From Rhizobium sp. NXC14 (GTDB lineage: Bacteria > Pseudomonadota > Alphaproteobacteria > Rhizobiales > Rhizobiaceae), in assembly GCF_002117485.1 (NCBI RefSeq), contig NZ_CP021030.1, positions 4,132,001-4,196,000 on the forward strand: 64,000 bases of DNA, in the 5' to 3' direction. Of this stretch, positions 54,235-64,000 are shown piece after piece (positions within the stretch are counted from its first letter, which is position 1; every line of letters starts with the position of its first letter). The translations under genes and the position numbers were made by a program. Below the pieces are notes generated by a model. That model searched no databases. It was not told the DNA's origin and saw only the letters and a list, made by a program, of their open reading frames with translations.

Positions 54235-54445
54235 TTCCCCGGCCGTAAAGCACGAGGCGCAGGAAGGAGCGTCAGTGAGATCATCCGGTCGATACAAGCT
54301 GAAATGATGGCGTCGGCGCTTGCCCGGCCCGCGCCGATCGCCCCTGCCGATATTGCCGCCTGAAAGACAAGCGCTCGGGGTCCGTTCCCGGCAGGTACGG
54401 AACCTCGGAAAACACCCGGACAGGACCTCCGTCCGGGTGTTTTTT
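54235..54445 (+). ncRNA. Putative SoxR-activated short transcript (small RNA or small-peptide mRNA)
   Basis: The region runs from just downstream of the soxS-like promoter to the intrinsic terminator at 54412-54445, about 210 nt. It contains no protein of usual size. A 10-codon GTG frame at 54275-54307 has a strong AGGAAGGAG site, and its stop overlaps (ATGA) a 19-codon frame at 54304-54363. The transcript start is inferred. No known RNA family is recognised. Confidence 0.4.
54412..54445 (+). terminator. Perfect intrinsic terminator between soxR and the thi operon
   Basis: ACACCCGGAC (54412-54421) pairs perfectly with GTCCGGGTGT (54431-54440) around a 9-nt loop, followed by TTTTTT. It has no annotated plus-strand gene upstream. 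Confidence 0.9.
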
Positions 54446-54531
54446 ATCTGCGCCCCATCCGACCGGGCGGACGGGTTTGCAATTTTGCGGTTGCGGCAAG
54501 AAAACCCCGATGATAGTTTTCGCCGAAATAA

Positions 54532-54620
54532 CAGGGGAGCTCCGTGTCGCCGGGGCTGAGATGTGAGGCGCAAGCCTCCGGACCCTTCTAAGCTGATCTG
54601 GGTAATGCCAGCGGAGCGAG
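54532..54620 (+). promoter_or_regulatory. TPP riboswitch (THI element)
   Basis: The conserved THI-element blocks are in order: GGGGAGC (P1), GGCTGAGATG (ending 54563), GACCCTT near 54581, and CTGATCTGGGTAATGCCAGCGGAG at about 54593-54616. It is followed 6 nt later by the start codon at 54627, with GGAGCGAGG as the ribosome-binding site in or beside the 3' arm, so translational control by thiamine pyrophosphate is likely. Confidence 0.95.
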
Positions 54621-54626
54621 GTCCAA

Positions 54627-54800
54627 ATGTATTCCGGCGCGCAAGTGTCACTCTACCGGACGTCCGGCAATTCCGTCGGCATCCCTATCGATGCCCTCAA
54701 GGCAACCGCCCCAAATCGCGGCAGGCTGCGCATCGACACCGATGCCCTCGACAGGTTTGCGCGAACGGCCCGGCGAAAGCCTGAAACCGAACGCCGATGA
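54627..54800 (+). pseudogene. Truncated YkoF-like thiamine/HMP-binding protein gene
   Basis: A 57-codon frame. Its first 42 residues (MYSGAQVSLYRTSGNSVG, then DALKATAPNRGRLRIDTDAL) resemble the N terminus of YkoF-family thiamine/hydroxymethylpyrimidine-binding proteins, which are normally about 200 aa with two repeats and precede thiXYZ. After about residue 43 the frame becomes basic and non-family and stops at TGA, overlapping the thiX ATG by 4 bp. Most of the gene has been lost, possibly with a frameshift. The remaining frame may survive as a translational leader for thiX. Confidence 0.7.
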
Positions 54801-55603
54801 CATCGCCACGACCATCGGATTCGCGCCTTGCGACGCTCTATCTCGCCGTGTACCGGGCAATGCCCGCCTTGCTCGCAGGCTTTGCTTTTCTGGCGGCATG
54901 GGAACTCTATGTCGATCTTTCCGGTATCAAACCGTCCATTCTGCCGGCGCCTTCGCGTATCCTTGTCCAGGGCTGGCTGAACCGAGAGGCGCTGATAGCA
55001 AACACCTGGCCGACGCTCGGAGCGACACTCGGTGGTTTCGCCCTGTCGCTCGCCTTCGCCTTCGTCTCCTCGATCCTGATGGATTTCATGCCCTTCATGC
55101 GCCGGGCAATGCTGCCGATCTTCATCGCCAGCCAGACTTTGCCGCTGGTGGCGATCGCGCCTCTCGTCGTCCTCTGGTTCGGTTTCGGCCTTTTGCCGAA
55201 GATATTGCTGGTGGCGCTCGTCACCTTCTTTCCGCTGCTTGTTGCCCTGCTTCAGGGCTATGAGGCGACCGATCGCGACATTGCCGAGCTCTTGAATTCG
55301 ATGAAAGCGAGCCGCTGGCGCATTTTTCGCCTGGCGCGGTTTCCCTCGTCCCTGCCCTATTTCTTCGCCGGCCTCCGAATCTCGATCACCTATGCCGTCG
55401 TCGGTGCGATCTTTGCCGAATATGCCGGCGCTGCAAGCGGCCTCGGCATCTATATCCTCAACGCCAAGAACAATTTCCGTCCCGATCTCGTGCTCGCCGC
55501 CGTGATCGTCAGCGCTCTGTTGACGCTCTGCCTCTTCGCGCTGACGCTGGTTATCCAGCGTTTCGTCATGCCCTGGCAGCCATCCCAGGAGCGGCGCCGA
55601 TGA
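54797..55603 (+). CDS. thiX: Thiamine-precursor ABC transporter permease (ThiX, SsuC-like)
   Basis: A 268-aa inner-membrane permease with six helices and the EAA-like loop AELLNSMKASRWRIFRLARFPSSLPYFFAGLRI (about residues 162-194). It belongs to the SsuC/TauC permease family and is assigned to ThiX from context: TPP riboswitch upstream, NMT1-type binding protein downstream. It overlaps the truncated ykoF-like frame by 4 bp and thiZ by 4 bp. Confidence 0.9.
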   Translation: MTSPRPSDSRLATLYLAVYRAMPALLAGFAFLAAWELYVDLSGIKPSILPAPSRILVQGWLNREALIANTWPTLGATLGGFALSLAFAFVSSILMDFMPFMRRAMLPIFIASQTLPLVAIAPLVVLWFGFGLLPKILLVALVTFFPLLVALLQGYEATDRDIAELLNSMKASRWRIFRLARFPSSLPYFFAGLRISITYAVVGAIFAEYAGAASGLGIYILNAKNNFRPDLVLAAVIVSALLTLCLFALTLVIQRFVMPWQPSQERRR

Positions 55604-56466
55604 CCGGTCAGATGCTTGAGCTGCGCAACATCTCGAAGTCCTTCGACGGCATGAAGGTTCTAGACGACATTTCGCTCGCCGTCGCAGACGGCGAGTTCGT
55701 CTCGATCGTCGGCCCATCCGGCTCCGGAAAATCGACCGTGCTGAGACTGCTGACACAGGCGCTGCGACCCGATTCCGGCGCCATGCTTTTCAACGGTGCA
55801 GCGCTGGAACAGACGCCGCATTCCTTTGCCTTCATGCCGCAACGCGATGCGCTGATGCCCTGGCGCCGGATCATCGATAATGCCGCGCTCGGCCTGGAAG
55901 TGAAGGGCATGGCTCGCCGGGCTGCCCGCGCCGCTGTCGCGCCCCTCTTCGAGCGGTTCGGCCTTGCCGGCTTCGAACATCACTACCCCGCCTCTCTTTC
56001 CGGCGGCATGCGCCAACGTGCTGCGCTGCTGCGCACCGTCATCCAGGAGCAGGACATGCTGCTGCTCGACGAGCCCTTCGGCGCGCTCGATGCGCTAACC
56101 CGCACGCAGATCCAGGAGTGGCTGCAAGGCATGTGGACCGAACATCGCTGGACGGCGCTGCTGATCACCCACGATGTTCGCGAGGCCGTTTTCCTCTCCG
56201 ACCGGATCTACGTGCTGTCTGCCCGTCCGGCGCGTGTCATCCGCGAATTCCGCGTTCCCCTGCCCCGCCCGAGAAGCATTGCCGATCTCGGTTCGCCGGC
56301 GGCCCAGGCGATCGAGACCGAAATCCTGCAAACCCTGCTTCATCCGCTAGAACAGGATGGTTTTAGGCCGGTCGGCCCAAAATCTGAATCCTGTTCCAAT
56401 TTAAAGAGTTGGAGTCTGATGTCGTTCGAAAACCGGACTTTTCGGCGTCATGCTCTAAAGACCTGA
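55600..56466 (+). CDS. thiZ: Thiamine-precursor ABC transporter ATP-binding protein (ThiZ) with repeat-derived C terminus
   Basis: A 288-aa ATPase of the SsuB/TauB class: Walker A GPSGSGKS at 38-45, Q-loop MPQRDALMPW, signature LSGGMRQR near 133-140, Walker B MLLLDEPFGALDA. Residues 250-288 and the stop codon are encoded by an inserted RIME-like repeat (56349-56459) read in frame. The normal C terminus has been replaced or extended. It ends 10 bp before thiY; the thiY ribosome-binding site lies just beyond the repeat. Confidence 0.9.
   Translation: MTGQMLELRNISKSFDGMKVLDDISLAVADGEFVSIVGPSGSGKSTVLRLLTQALRPDSGAMLFNGAALEQTPHSFAFMPQRDALMPWRRIIDNAALGLEVKGMARRAARAAVAPLFERFGLAGFEHHYPASLSGGMRQRAALLRTVIQEQDMLLLDEPFGALDALTRTQIQEWLQGMWTEHRWTALLITHDVREAVFLSDRIYVLSARPARVIREFRVPLPRPRSIADLGSPAAQAIETEILQTLLHPLEQDGFRPVGPKSESCSNLKSWSLMSFENRTFRRHALKT
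56349..56459 (+). repeat. RIME-like rhizobial palindromic repeat, copy B (inside thiZ)
   Basis: About 111 bp, aligned end to end with the reverse complement of copy A at 26119-26228. Shared blocks include GAACAGGATG, TTTTAGGCCG, AAATCTGAATCC, TTAAAGAGTT and CGAAAACCG. It provides the 3' coding end of thiZ. Confidence 0.85.
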
Positions 56467-56476
56467 GGAGGTCACC

Positions 56477-57487
56477 ATGCCGCTTCTCACCCGCCGCCAG
56501 ACGATGCTCGCCGCCATCGCGACAAGCCTCGCCGGCCGCGTCGCCTTCGCTCAATCGGCGCCCGCAAAGGTTCGTATCGCGCTCGACTGGACGCCCAACA
56601 CCAACCACATCGGCATCTACGTCGCCAAGGCGAAGGGCTTCTACACGGCCGCCGGCCTCGATGTCGAAATTCTACCCTTTACCGACACGAGTGCCGGCAC
56701 GCTGGTATCAAACGGGGTCGCCGGTTTCGGCATCAGTAGCGAGATCGAGGCCCTGACGCAGCGTGCTGGCGGCGGTGACGTGAAGATGGTCTACGGCGTC
56801 GTCCAGACGGAAACCGCACGCCTGATCTTCAAGGGCGGGCGGGACGACATCAAGAGCCCTAGAGATCTCGATGGAAAGACCTATGGAGGCTTCGGCGGCA
56901 CTTGGGAAAGCGCGCTGGTCTCGGCGATGATCCGCAATGACGGCGGCAAGGGCGACGTCAAGACCGTCACCCTCGGCACCTCCGCCTATGAGGCGCTGGA
57001 CAATGGCTCGATTGACTTCACGCTGGAGATCTACACCTGGGAGGGCATCGCCGCTGAGTTGGAGAATCGGAAGATCAGCCGCTTCCACTATTCCGATTAC
57101 GGCATTCCCGACGAGCAGACGACAGTCATCGTTTCCAGTGACGCCTATCTCTCTGCCAGTCGAGAACACGCGCGCGCCTTCATCCAGGCCACGCGTCAAG
57201 GCTACGTCTACTCCATCGATCATCCCGACGAAGCCTGCGACCTGCTGATATCAGGAAGTAACGGTGCGCTGATGAACACGGAACTGGTAAGAGCATCTCA
57301 GAAGGCGTTGATCGAAGGCCATTTCCTGAGATCCGAAGCCGGCGTGATCGGCACGCTTGATCCGGCAAAGGCCGATGCCATCGGCGCTTTCCTGGTCGAG
57401 AACGGCATTCTCGTCGATGCGAATGGCGTCGTGCTCAAGGAGAAGCCGGACTTTTCCACCTATTACACCAACGAACTCCTCGGCTGA
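56477..57487 (+). CDS. thiY: Thiamine-precursor ABC transporter substrate-binding protein (ThiY, NMT1/THI5-like)
   Basis: A 336-aa periplasmic binding protein. The N terminus MPLLTRRQTMLAAIATSLAG has a twin Arg pair before the hydrophobic core, so Tat export is possible; cleavage is near AFAQS. The mature NMT1 domain starts VRIALDWTPNTNHIGIYVAKAKGFY, the hallmark of ThiY/THI5 proteins that bind pyrimidine precursors (FAMP/HMP). The ATG follows GAGGAGG by 6 nt. Last gene of the riboswitch-controlled operon. Confidence 0.93.
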   Translation: MPLLTRRQTMLAAIATSLAGRVAFAQSAPAKVRIALDWTPNTNHIGIYVAKAKGFYTAAGLDVEILPFTDTSAGTLVSNGVAGFGISSEIEALTQRAGGGDVKMVYGVVQTETARLIFKGGRDDIKSPRDLDGKTYGGFGGTWESALVSAMIRNDGGKGDVKTVTLGTSAYEALDNGSIDFTLEIYTWEGIAAELENRKISRFHYSDYGIPDEQTTVIVSSDAYLSASREHARAFIQATRQGYVYSIDHPDEACDLLISGSNGALMNTELVRASQKALIEGHFLRSEAGVIGTLDPAKADAIGAFLVENGILVDANGVVLKEKPDFSTYYTNELLG

Positions 57488-57489
57488 GC

Positions 57490-57547
57490 CCGCCCGGGGC
57501 CTTGCCGAGGCGGTCTTCCCAGGCAATTCTTTGCGCCCGGGCGGTTT
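57490..57547 (+). terminator. Possible weak terminator after thiY
   Basis: CCGCCCGG (57490-57497) can pair with CCGGGCGG (57537-57544) followed by TTT, but the loop is about 39 nt. It lies directly after the thiY stop. Support is weak. Confidence 0.3.
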
Positions 57548-57576
57548 GAGCCGAATCGGGCAGGGCGGGGAACGAC

Positions 57577-58788
57577 ATGCGAGCACAGGACAGACTGGCC
57601 GGAGCCGACTTTCTGCGCGCAATGGCCTGCTTGTTGGTGCTCGCGCACCATCTCGCGCTCCGGCTGGATATGCGCAGAATTCCGGATGAATTTGCGGCAA
57701 CGGCAAACGTCCTCCGCTTCGGCAATTTCGGCGTCGCCATCTTCTTTGTGCTCAGCGGCTTTCTGCTTGCCCGCCCCTTCTGGCACGCTCTCGACGCCGG
57801 CGGCGCCATGCCCAGCCTTGGGCACTACGCCATCCGCAGGTTGGCGCGCATCGCTCCGGGCTTCTGGGTCGCCACCAGCGTCAGCTTCGTCCTTAGCCTG
57901 ACGCTGCTTGCCCTGCCGCTGACGCCGGAACTCGTCGTCCGCTATATTTCGGGACTGTTGTTCATGAGCCAGTGGCATTGGCGCACGTTTTTTCCCGTCG
58001 AAGCCGATGGGCCGCTCTGGTCCATTCCCTTCGAGGTCACCAGCTATGTGCTCCTCCCGGTCGGCTTTTTCGTGCTGTTTCGCTTGCCGCTGCTGCGGCA
58101 ACGTCCGTTCTTCGCCCGCGCCGCCTGGCTCTGCGTCATTGCCGTGGTCCTTCTTGCCCATCTGATGATCCTGAGGCTCTTTGCGCTCGATGATATCGGG
58201 CGCGGCTGGGCATATGGCCTTCAGGGTGGAGCGAAGGAATGGATGCCCAACTATAATCCGATCGGCTTCTTTGCTGTCTTCGCGCTCGGCGCGCTTGCCG
58301 CCGGCATCGAAGTGATGTTGCCCGCAAGACGATCTCCCTGGTTCGACGCCGCGGCACTCCTCGCCGTCGCGGTTGCCGCTTACCGCCTCCTCATATCCCC
58401 AGGCGGCTCGGCCGAAGGTTACGGTTGGCTTCACATCCCCTATGGATTTCCGGTCTTCCCACTGGCCGTTGCAACAGCGCTCGTTTCACTCAGCCATTCG
58501 CAGCGTCTGGGCAGGCTGCTTGATAACGCTCCCTTCCGCTACATCGCCAAGATCTCCTTCGGCATTTACATCTGGCAGGAGATCATCCTGACATTGATCC
58601 AGAGACTGGACCCCGGCTCGTTCGGCGCCTCCTCGGAGAATGTGGTCACCGGTTGGATGCAATCCTGCACACTGACAGCGGCGCTCGTTTTTCTGGTGGC
58701 AAGCCTCAGTTATTATCTGTTGGAACGACCAGTAATCGATTTTGGCAATCGCCTGACATCGCGCCGCCTCATCGGGCTACTCCTTTAG
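57577..58788 (+). CDS. Acyltransferase family 3 membrane protein (OafA/YrhL type)
   Basis: A 403-aa protein with about ten hydrophobic helices. Family features are GADFLRAMACLLVLAHH near residue 9 (catalytic HH at 26-27), GVAIFFVLSGFLLARPF at 50-66, and RRLARIAPGFW. Such enzymes O-acylate polysaccharides, lipopolysaccharide or Nod-factor-like glycans (NodX is a member). The neighbouring sugar transferase at 58964 on the same strand suggests exopolysaccharide decoration, but they are 175 bp apart. The ATG at 57577 follows GGCGGGGAACGAC. Confidence 0.9.
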   Translation: MRAQDRLAGADFLRAMACLLVLAHHLALRLDMRRIPDEFAATANVLRFGNFGVAIFFVLSGFLLARPFWHALDAGGAMPSLGHYAIRRLARIAPGFWVATSVSFVLSLTLLALPLTPELVVRYISGLLFMSQWHWRTFFPVEADGPLWSIPFEVTSYVLLPVGFFVLFRLPLLRQRPFFARAAWLCVIAVVLLAHLMILRLFALDDIGRGWAYGLQGGAKEWMPNYNPIGFFAVFALGALAAGIEVMLPARRSPWFDAAALLAVAVAAYRLLISPGGSAEGYGWLHIPYGFPVFPLAVATALVSLSHSQRLGRLLDNAPFRYIAKISFGIYIWQEIILTLIQRLDPGSFGASSENVVTGWMQSCTLTAALVFLVASLSYYLLERPVIDFGNRLTSRRLIGLLL

Positions 58789-58963
58789 AAGTATAACTTC
58801 GAACGCCGCTCAACTAGAGGCATTAAGGTTAACGCGAAATACTCCCATTTTTGGCGTCTTTATGCTTACCGATTTCTTATTTATAACGATGACAAACCAT
58901 ACGTAAGCATGTATCTGTCTCCCCGCTGTTCAGTATCGCATCTAAACTTCTGGGCATTGAGTA

Positions 58964-59701
58964 ATGTATGCTTTTACTTCGAAGATAAGTTCACGCTTCG
59001 ATTCGTCTCAGCGTCAGAACAAAATCCGGACCCTGGTTGTAGCGAACTCCAACATTCGCCAGCCGGACAGCTTTTCCGGTGTCGAAGGGAGGGCGGCTCT
59101 GCGATTGGCCGTAAAGCGGCTGATTGATATCGTCATCTCGGCCAGCGCTCTGCTCGTACTGGCGCCGCTTTTCCTGGCAATCGCTCTTTTCATCAAACTC
59201 GACGATGGAGGCCCCGTATTCTTCCGCCAGATCCGTTGGGGCCTGAACGGGCGGAAGATCACCGTCTTCAAGTTCCGCTCGATGCACATCGAAGCTTGCG
59301 ATCCCAGCGGCATTCAGCAGACCGTCAAGGGCGACAGCCGGGTGACAGGCTTCGGCGCTATGCTCCGCAGGACCAACATTGACGAGCTGCCGCAGCTTCT
59401 GAACGTCCTCAGGGGCGACATGTCCCTGGTCGGTCCGCGCTGCCATGCCATCAACATGCGCGCAGCCGGCCGGCTCTACGAAGAATTGGTCCCGAACTAC
59501 CACCACCGCCACGTCATGCGCCCCGGCATCACCGGCCTCGCGCAGACACGCGGTTGGCGCGGGCCGACCGCACGGCCGCTGCAAGCCCGGGCCCGGATCG
59601 CCTGCGATATCTATTATGTCAGGCATTTCAGTCTGCTGCTCGACCTGAAAATCCTGTTCAAGACGCTGGTCATCGAGCTGCGCGGCGGCACCGGCTTCTA
59701 G
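58964..59701 (+). CDS. Undecaprenyl-phosphate sugar phosphotransferase (ExoY/PssA-like)
   Basis: A 245-aa initiating sugar transferase. One N-terminal membrane hairpin (about residues 50-76, [25 protein letters not shown]), then the PF02397 catalytic domain with [42 protein letters not shown] and PGITGLAQ. It places the first sugar-1-phosphate on undecaprenyl phosphate for exopolysaccharide. The upstream 175 bp is AT-rich with no coding frame. The TAG stop is the first triplet of the repeat at 59699. R. leguminosarum PssA is a relative but identity with it is not claimed. Confidence 0.92.
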   Translation: MYAFTSKISSRFDSSQRQNKIRTLVVANSNIRQPDSFSGVEGRAALRLAVKRLIDIVISASALLVLAPLFLAIALFIKLDDGGPVFFRQIRWGLNGRKITVFKFRSMHIEACDPSGIQQTVKGDSRVTGFGAMLRRTNIDELPQLLNVLRGDMSLVGPRCHAINMRAAGRLYEELVPNYHHRHVMRPGITGLAQTRGWRGPTARPLQARARIACDIYYVRHFSLLLDLKILFKTLVIELRGGTGF

Positions 59702-59800
59702 AGCAATTCCAGGAAAAGTATGGGACGGTTTTCCGTTCGGAATTGCGTAAAATAAAATCTTAGGGCGATTCTGCGCTTCGGTGAAAACCTGAACCGCTCT
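59699..59800 (+). repeat. Rhizobial intergenic palindromic repeat (second family)
   Basis: The element begins TAGAGCAATTCC and contains the inverted pair CAATTCC...GGAATTG and a trailing copy ending GAACCGCTCT, which is complementary to the start (AGAGC...GCTCT). It overlaps the stop codon of the sugar transferase. This type of AGAGC...GCTCT element is frequent between Rhizobium genes. It differs from the RIME-like copies A and B. Confidence 0.65.
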
Positions 59801-60103
59801 CGAACCCTCCTGGTTGGTCCATAGCGTCGCACGCGCAAAAGTGCGACACTGCAAAAACGACATCAGCCAAACGAAGCGCTAAAGCGCGAGAAGCAAGTCA
59901 GCAACGCGGGTATCAAGGGCCATAGCGCCTTTGCGCGCCCTGAAGACGCGCGGCGCTGCAAATGTGGCCTCTCGGTCATGAGCCCGACAAAAGCGGTTTT
60001 GAACGCCCGCTCTTTTTCAAATCTTTGATGAGGCGCTTCGAGCTCGCTCGCAGAAATGAAAAAGCGGCCTCGCGGGCCGCCTTTCATCGAAGCTGTCGAT
60101 TGG
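59801..60103. other. Intergenic region between sugar transferase repeat and atpC
   Basis: 303 bp with many short GC-rich inverted repeats (e.g. GCGCGCCC...GACGCGCGGCGC around 59935-59955) that look like decayed repeat elements. A minus-strand open frame ending at 59863 overlaps the atp terminator and has no family features; I do not call it. The atp operon terminator lies at 60057-60083. Confidence 0.45.
60057..60083 (-). terminator. Rho-independent terminator of the atp operon
   Basis: On the minus strand GCGGCC pairs with GGCCGC (plus positions 60075-60080 and 60064-60069) around CGCGA, followed by TTTTTCA. It starts about 24 bp after the atpC stop. Confidence 0.85.
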
Positions 60104-60511
60104 TCAATCCTGCTGGACGATGCCACTAAGATGCGTCAGTTCCATGATGAAATGCTCGAGCTTCGACTTGTGCTCGTGCAACTCGGCATGTTCGAGTTCC
60201 TTGCGGGCTGCCTCGATGCGACGGGTCAGTTCGTCCTTATGGAGTTCCTCGACTGGAACGGCGGACTCTGCCAGCAACGTGCAGCCGGTCGGCAGAATGT
60301 CGGCAAAGCCGCCGAACACGACATAGTCCTGCTTCTTCCCAGAAGCTGAACGCACGCTCACGACACCCGGCTTGACCGTCGTCATCGTCGGCGCATGGTG
60401 CGCCATCACGGTCATCTCGCCCTCAGTCGCGGGAATGACGACCTCGGTCACCATCTCCGACAGCAGCAGACGCTCCGGCGAAACGAGCTCAAAGTTGAAA
60501 TTGTCAGCCAT
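60104..60511 (-). CDS. atpC: ATP synthase F1 subunit epsilon
   Basis: A 135-aa subunit of the central stalk. N-terminal beta sandwich: FELVSPERLLLSEMVTEVVIPATEGEMTVMAHHAPTMT pattern in the first 45 residues; C-terminal helix hairpin rich in Lys/Glu with an HEHKSKLEH stretch. Its ATG overlaps the TGA of the zinc-ribbon gene by 1 bp (TGATG), so it is translationally coupled. Last gene of the operon. Confidence 0.96.
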   Translation of the reverse strand: MADNFNFELVSPERLLLSEMVTEVVIPATEGEMTVMAHHAPTMTTVKPGVVSVRSASGKKQDYVVFGGFADILPTGCTLLAESAVPVEELHKDELTRRIEAARKELEHAELHEHKSKLEHFIMELTHLSGIVQQD

Positions 60512-60749
60512 CAGTGACTTACCTTCTCGGCTATGGCTTTTGCATCTTGCAATTTGGTCCCGCAGAACGGGCAGTGCAGTATCGCCTGGTCGAGATATCC
60601 GAGACCTTCTTCGGTCTGAACCAGTCCCACGACCATCATGATCACGCCGTTATCGGCACGGTAGATGATCGGTGCGGCTGGCTCTGGGAGTTCCGCCACG
60701 ACCCCTTTCAGGGAGTCGCAGCAGAATATCTCGTCCTTAGCGTCGCTCA

Positions 60750-60750
<1 letters not shown>
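60511..60750 (-). CDS. Conserved small zinc-ribbon-like protein within the atp operon
   Basis: A 79-aa protein with FCCDSLKG near the N terminus and CPFCGTKL near residue 60, two Cys pairs that could bind zinc. The middle part is an IIYRADNGVIMMVVGLVQTEEG beta segment. The ATG at 60750 overlaps the atpD TGA and its own TGA overlaps the atpC ATG, both as TGATG, so three genes are read by coupled translation. I do not recognise a function. It is absent from the standard atpHAGDC order, so it may be a rhizobial addition. Confidence 0.8.
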
Positions 60751-63084
<2,334 letters not shown>

Positions 63085-63110
63085 CCGTTATCCGTCCTAA
63101 CTGGGCCCGA

Positions 63111-64000
63111 TTACTGGAAAGACTTGGCGAAGCTATCGAGAGCAGCGGTGAGCTTGCCCCGAGTATCGTCGCTGATAGCCTTTTCCGTTCGGATCGCGTC
63201 GAGGATGGCAGAGCCTTCCGAGCGCAGATAGGACAACAGGCCCTGTTCGAACTTGCCGACCTGAGCGACCGGCAGCTTGTCGAGATAGCCATTGACGCCA
63301 GCGAAGATCACGGCGACCTGCTCTTCCGTCTTCAGCGGCGAGAACTGCGGCTGCTTCAGGAGTTCGGTCAGGCGTGCGCCGCGGTTCAAGAGGCGCTGCG
63401 TCGCAGCGTCGAGGTCCGAACCGAACTGGGCGAAGGCGGCCATTTCACGATACTGGGCGAGTTCACCCTTGATCGAACCGGCAACCTGCTTCATCGCCTT
63501 GATCTGGGCCGAGGAACCGACGCGCGAAACCGACAGGCCGACGTTAACGGCCGGGCGGATACCCTGATAGAATAGGTCGGTTTCAAGGAAGATCTGGCCG
63601 TCGGTGATCGAGATCACGTTGGTCGGAATGAAGGCCGAAACGTCGTTGCCCTGCGTTTCGATGACAGGCAGAGCGGTCAGCGAACCGGCGCCCTTGTCGT
63701 CGTTCATCTTTGCGGCGCGTTCGAGCAGGCGCGAGTGCAGGTAGAAAACGTCGCCCGGATAAGCTTCGCGGCCCGGCGGGCGGCGCAGCAGCAGCGACAT
63801 CTGACGGTAAGCGACAGCCTGCTTGGACAGGTCGTCATAGCCGATCAGGGCGTGCTGAGCGTTGTCGCGGAAGTATTCGCCCATTGCGCAACCTGCGAAC
63901 GGAGCGAGGAACTGCATCGGAGCCGGATCGGAAGCAGTCGCAGCGACGATGATCGAGTACTTCAGGGCGCCGCGCTCTTCGAGAACCTTGACGAACTGGG
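63111..64000 (-). CDS. atpA: ATP synthase F1 subunit alpha, C-terminal part (runs off right edge)
   Basis: About 296 codons of the C-terminal part are in the window; the Walker A region lies outside. The visible part has [49 protein letters not shown] in order, and the [18 protein letters not shown] signature holding the arginine finger. The C terminus ends DSFAKSFQ. First visible gene of the operon; transcription is leftward. Confidence 0.97.
   Translation of the reverse strand, partial: QFVKVLEERGALKYSIIVAATASDPAPMQFLAPFAGCAMGEYFRDNAQHALIGYDDLSKQAVAYRQMSLLLRRPPGREAYPGDVFYLHSRLLERAAKMNDDKGAGSLTALPVIETQGNDVSAFIPTNVISITDGQIFLETDLFYQGIRPAVNVGLSVSRVGSSAQIKAMKQVAGSIKGELAQYREMAAFAQFGSDLDAATQRLLNRGARLTELLKQPQFSPLKTEEQVAVIFAGVNGYLDKLPVAQVGKFEQGLLSYLRSEGSAILDAIRTEKAISDDTRGKLTAALDSFAKSFQ

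Noticed and set aside
59863..60126. 87-codon minus-strand frame after atpC
   Set aside because: It overlaps atpC and the atp terminator, and its C-terminal half falls in GC-rich inverted repeats that look like decayed intergenic elements.

Overview
The window looks like chromosomal DNA of a fast-growing Rhizobium, most likely of the R. etli / R. leguminosarum group. Nearly every gene is a rhizobial housekeeping or rhizosphere-lifestyle type: aerobic cobaltochelatase cobS/cobT, C4-type 5-aminolevulinate synthase hemA, the fds NAD-dependent formate dehydrogenase, and an alphaproteobacterial atp operon. Third codon positions are strongly GC-biased, and rhizobial intergenic palindromes recur. No prophage, insertion sequence, plasmid backbone, symbiosis gene or CRISPR array is visible. 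Species assignment is inference from gene content.

Layout. 1-7.3 kb: edge of a DMT exporter, a DUF3108 protein, rpmB with a clear promoter and terminator, a YhhQ-type queuosine-precursor transporter with a hairpin leader, a small P-loop kinase, a phytase-like secreted esterase, and cobT-cobS. 7.3-15.3 kb: a J-domain protein, bolA, a corC-aroB-aroK coupled operon, a 58-aa membrane protein coupled to xerD, accA, an L,D-transpeptidase lipoprotein and a TusA-like protein. 15.4-21.9 kb: a His-rich COG0523 GTPase, a D,D-carboxypeptidase, an M20 amidohydrolase, tRNA-Arg(CCU) and several small envelope proteins. 21.9-30.5 kb: dxr, then a sugar system made of a LacI regulator, a binding protein, two permeases, a GH127 beta-L-arabinofuranosidase and an ATPase. 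30.7-44.8 kb: hemA, a glycine-zipper lipoprotein, tamA-tamB (TamB is 2247 aa with nine exact 321-bp units), Lrp/arginase/ornithine aminotransferase, and cheW. 45-52.3 kb: fdsGBA-fdhD-fdsD with a LysR regulator. 52.4-57.5 kb: ArsR, SDR and SoxR genes, a SoxR-type promoter pointing at an unannotated short transcript, and a TPP-riboswitch-controlled thiXZY operon that begins with a truncated ykoF-like gene. 57.6-64 kb: an acyltransferase, a polysaccharide-initiating sugar transferase, repeats, and atpA(partial)-atpG-atpD-orf79-atpC.

How the pieces work together. The arabinoside cluster probably imports plant-derived L-arabinose oligosaccharides and cleaves them inside the cell. Fds oxidises formate to CO2 and NADH, with FdhD supplying sulfur to the Mo cofactor. 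RocF and RocD turn arginine into glutamate semialdehyde. TamA and TamB form an outer-membrane assembly and lipid-transport bridge. ThiXYZ should import a pyrimidine precursor of thiamine under TPP control.

The most notable unexplained signals are five. First, a soxS-like promoter (TTGACC, 19-bp spacer holding a SoxR box, TATAAC) reads away from soxR into a roughly 210-nt region that ends at a perfect terminator. Second, a RIME-like repeat supplies the last 39 codons of thiZ. Third, ykoF is truncated directly under the riboswitch. Fourth, tamB carries a very regular repeat array. Fifth, a zinc-ribbon gene sits inside the atp operon between atpD and atpC.
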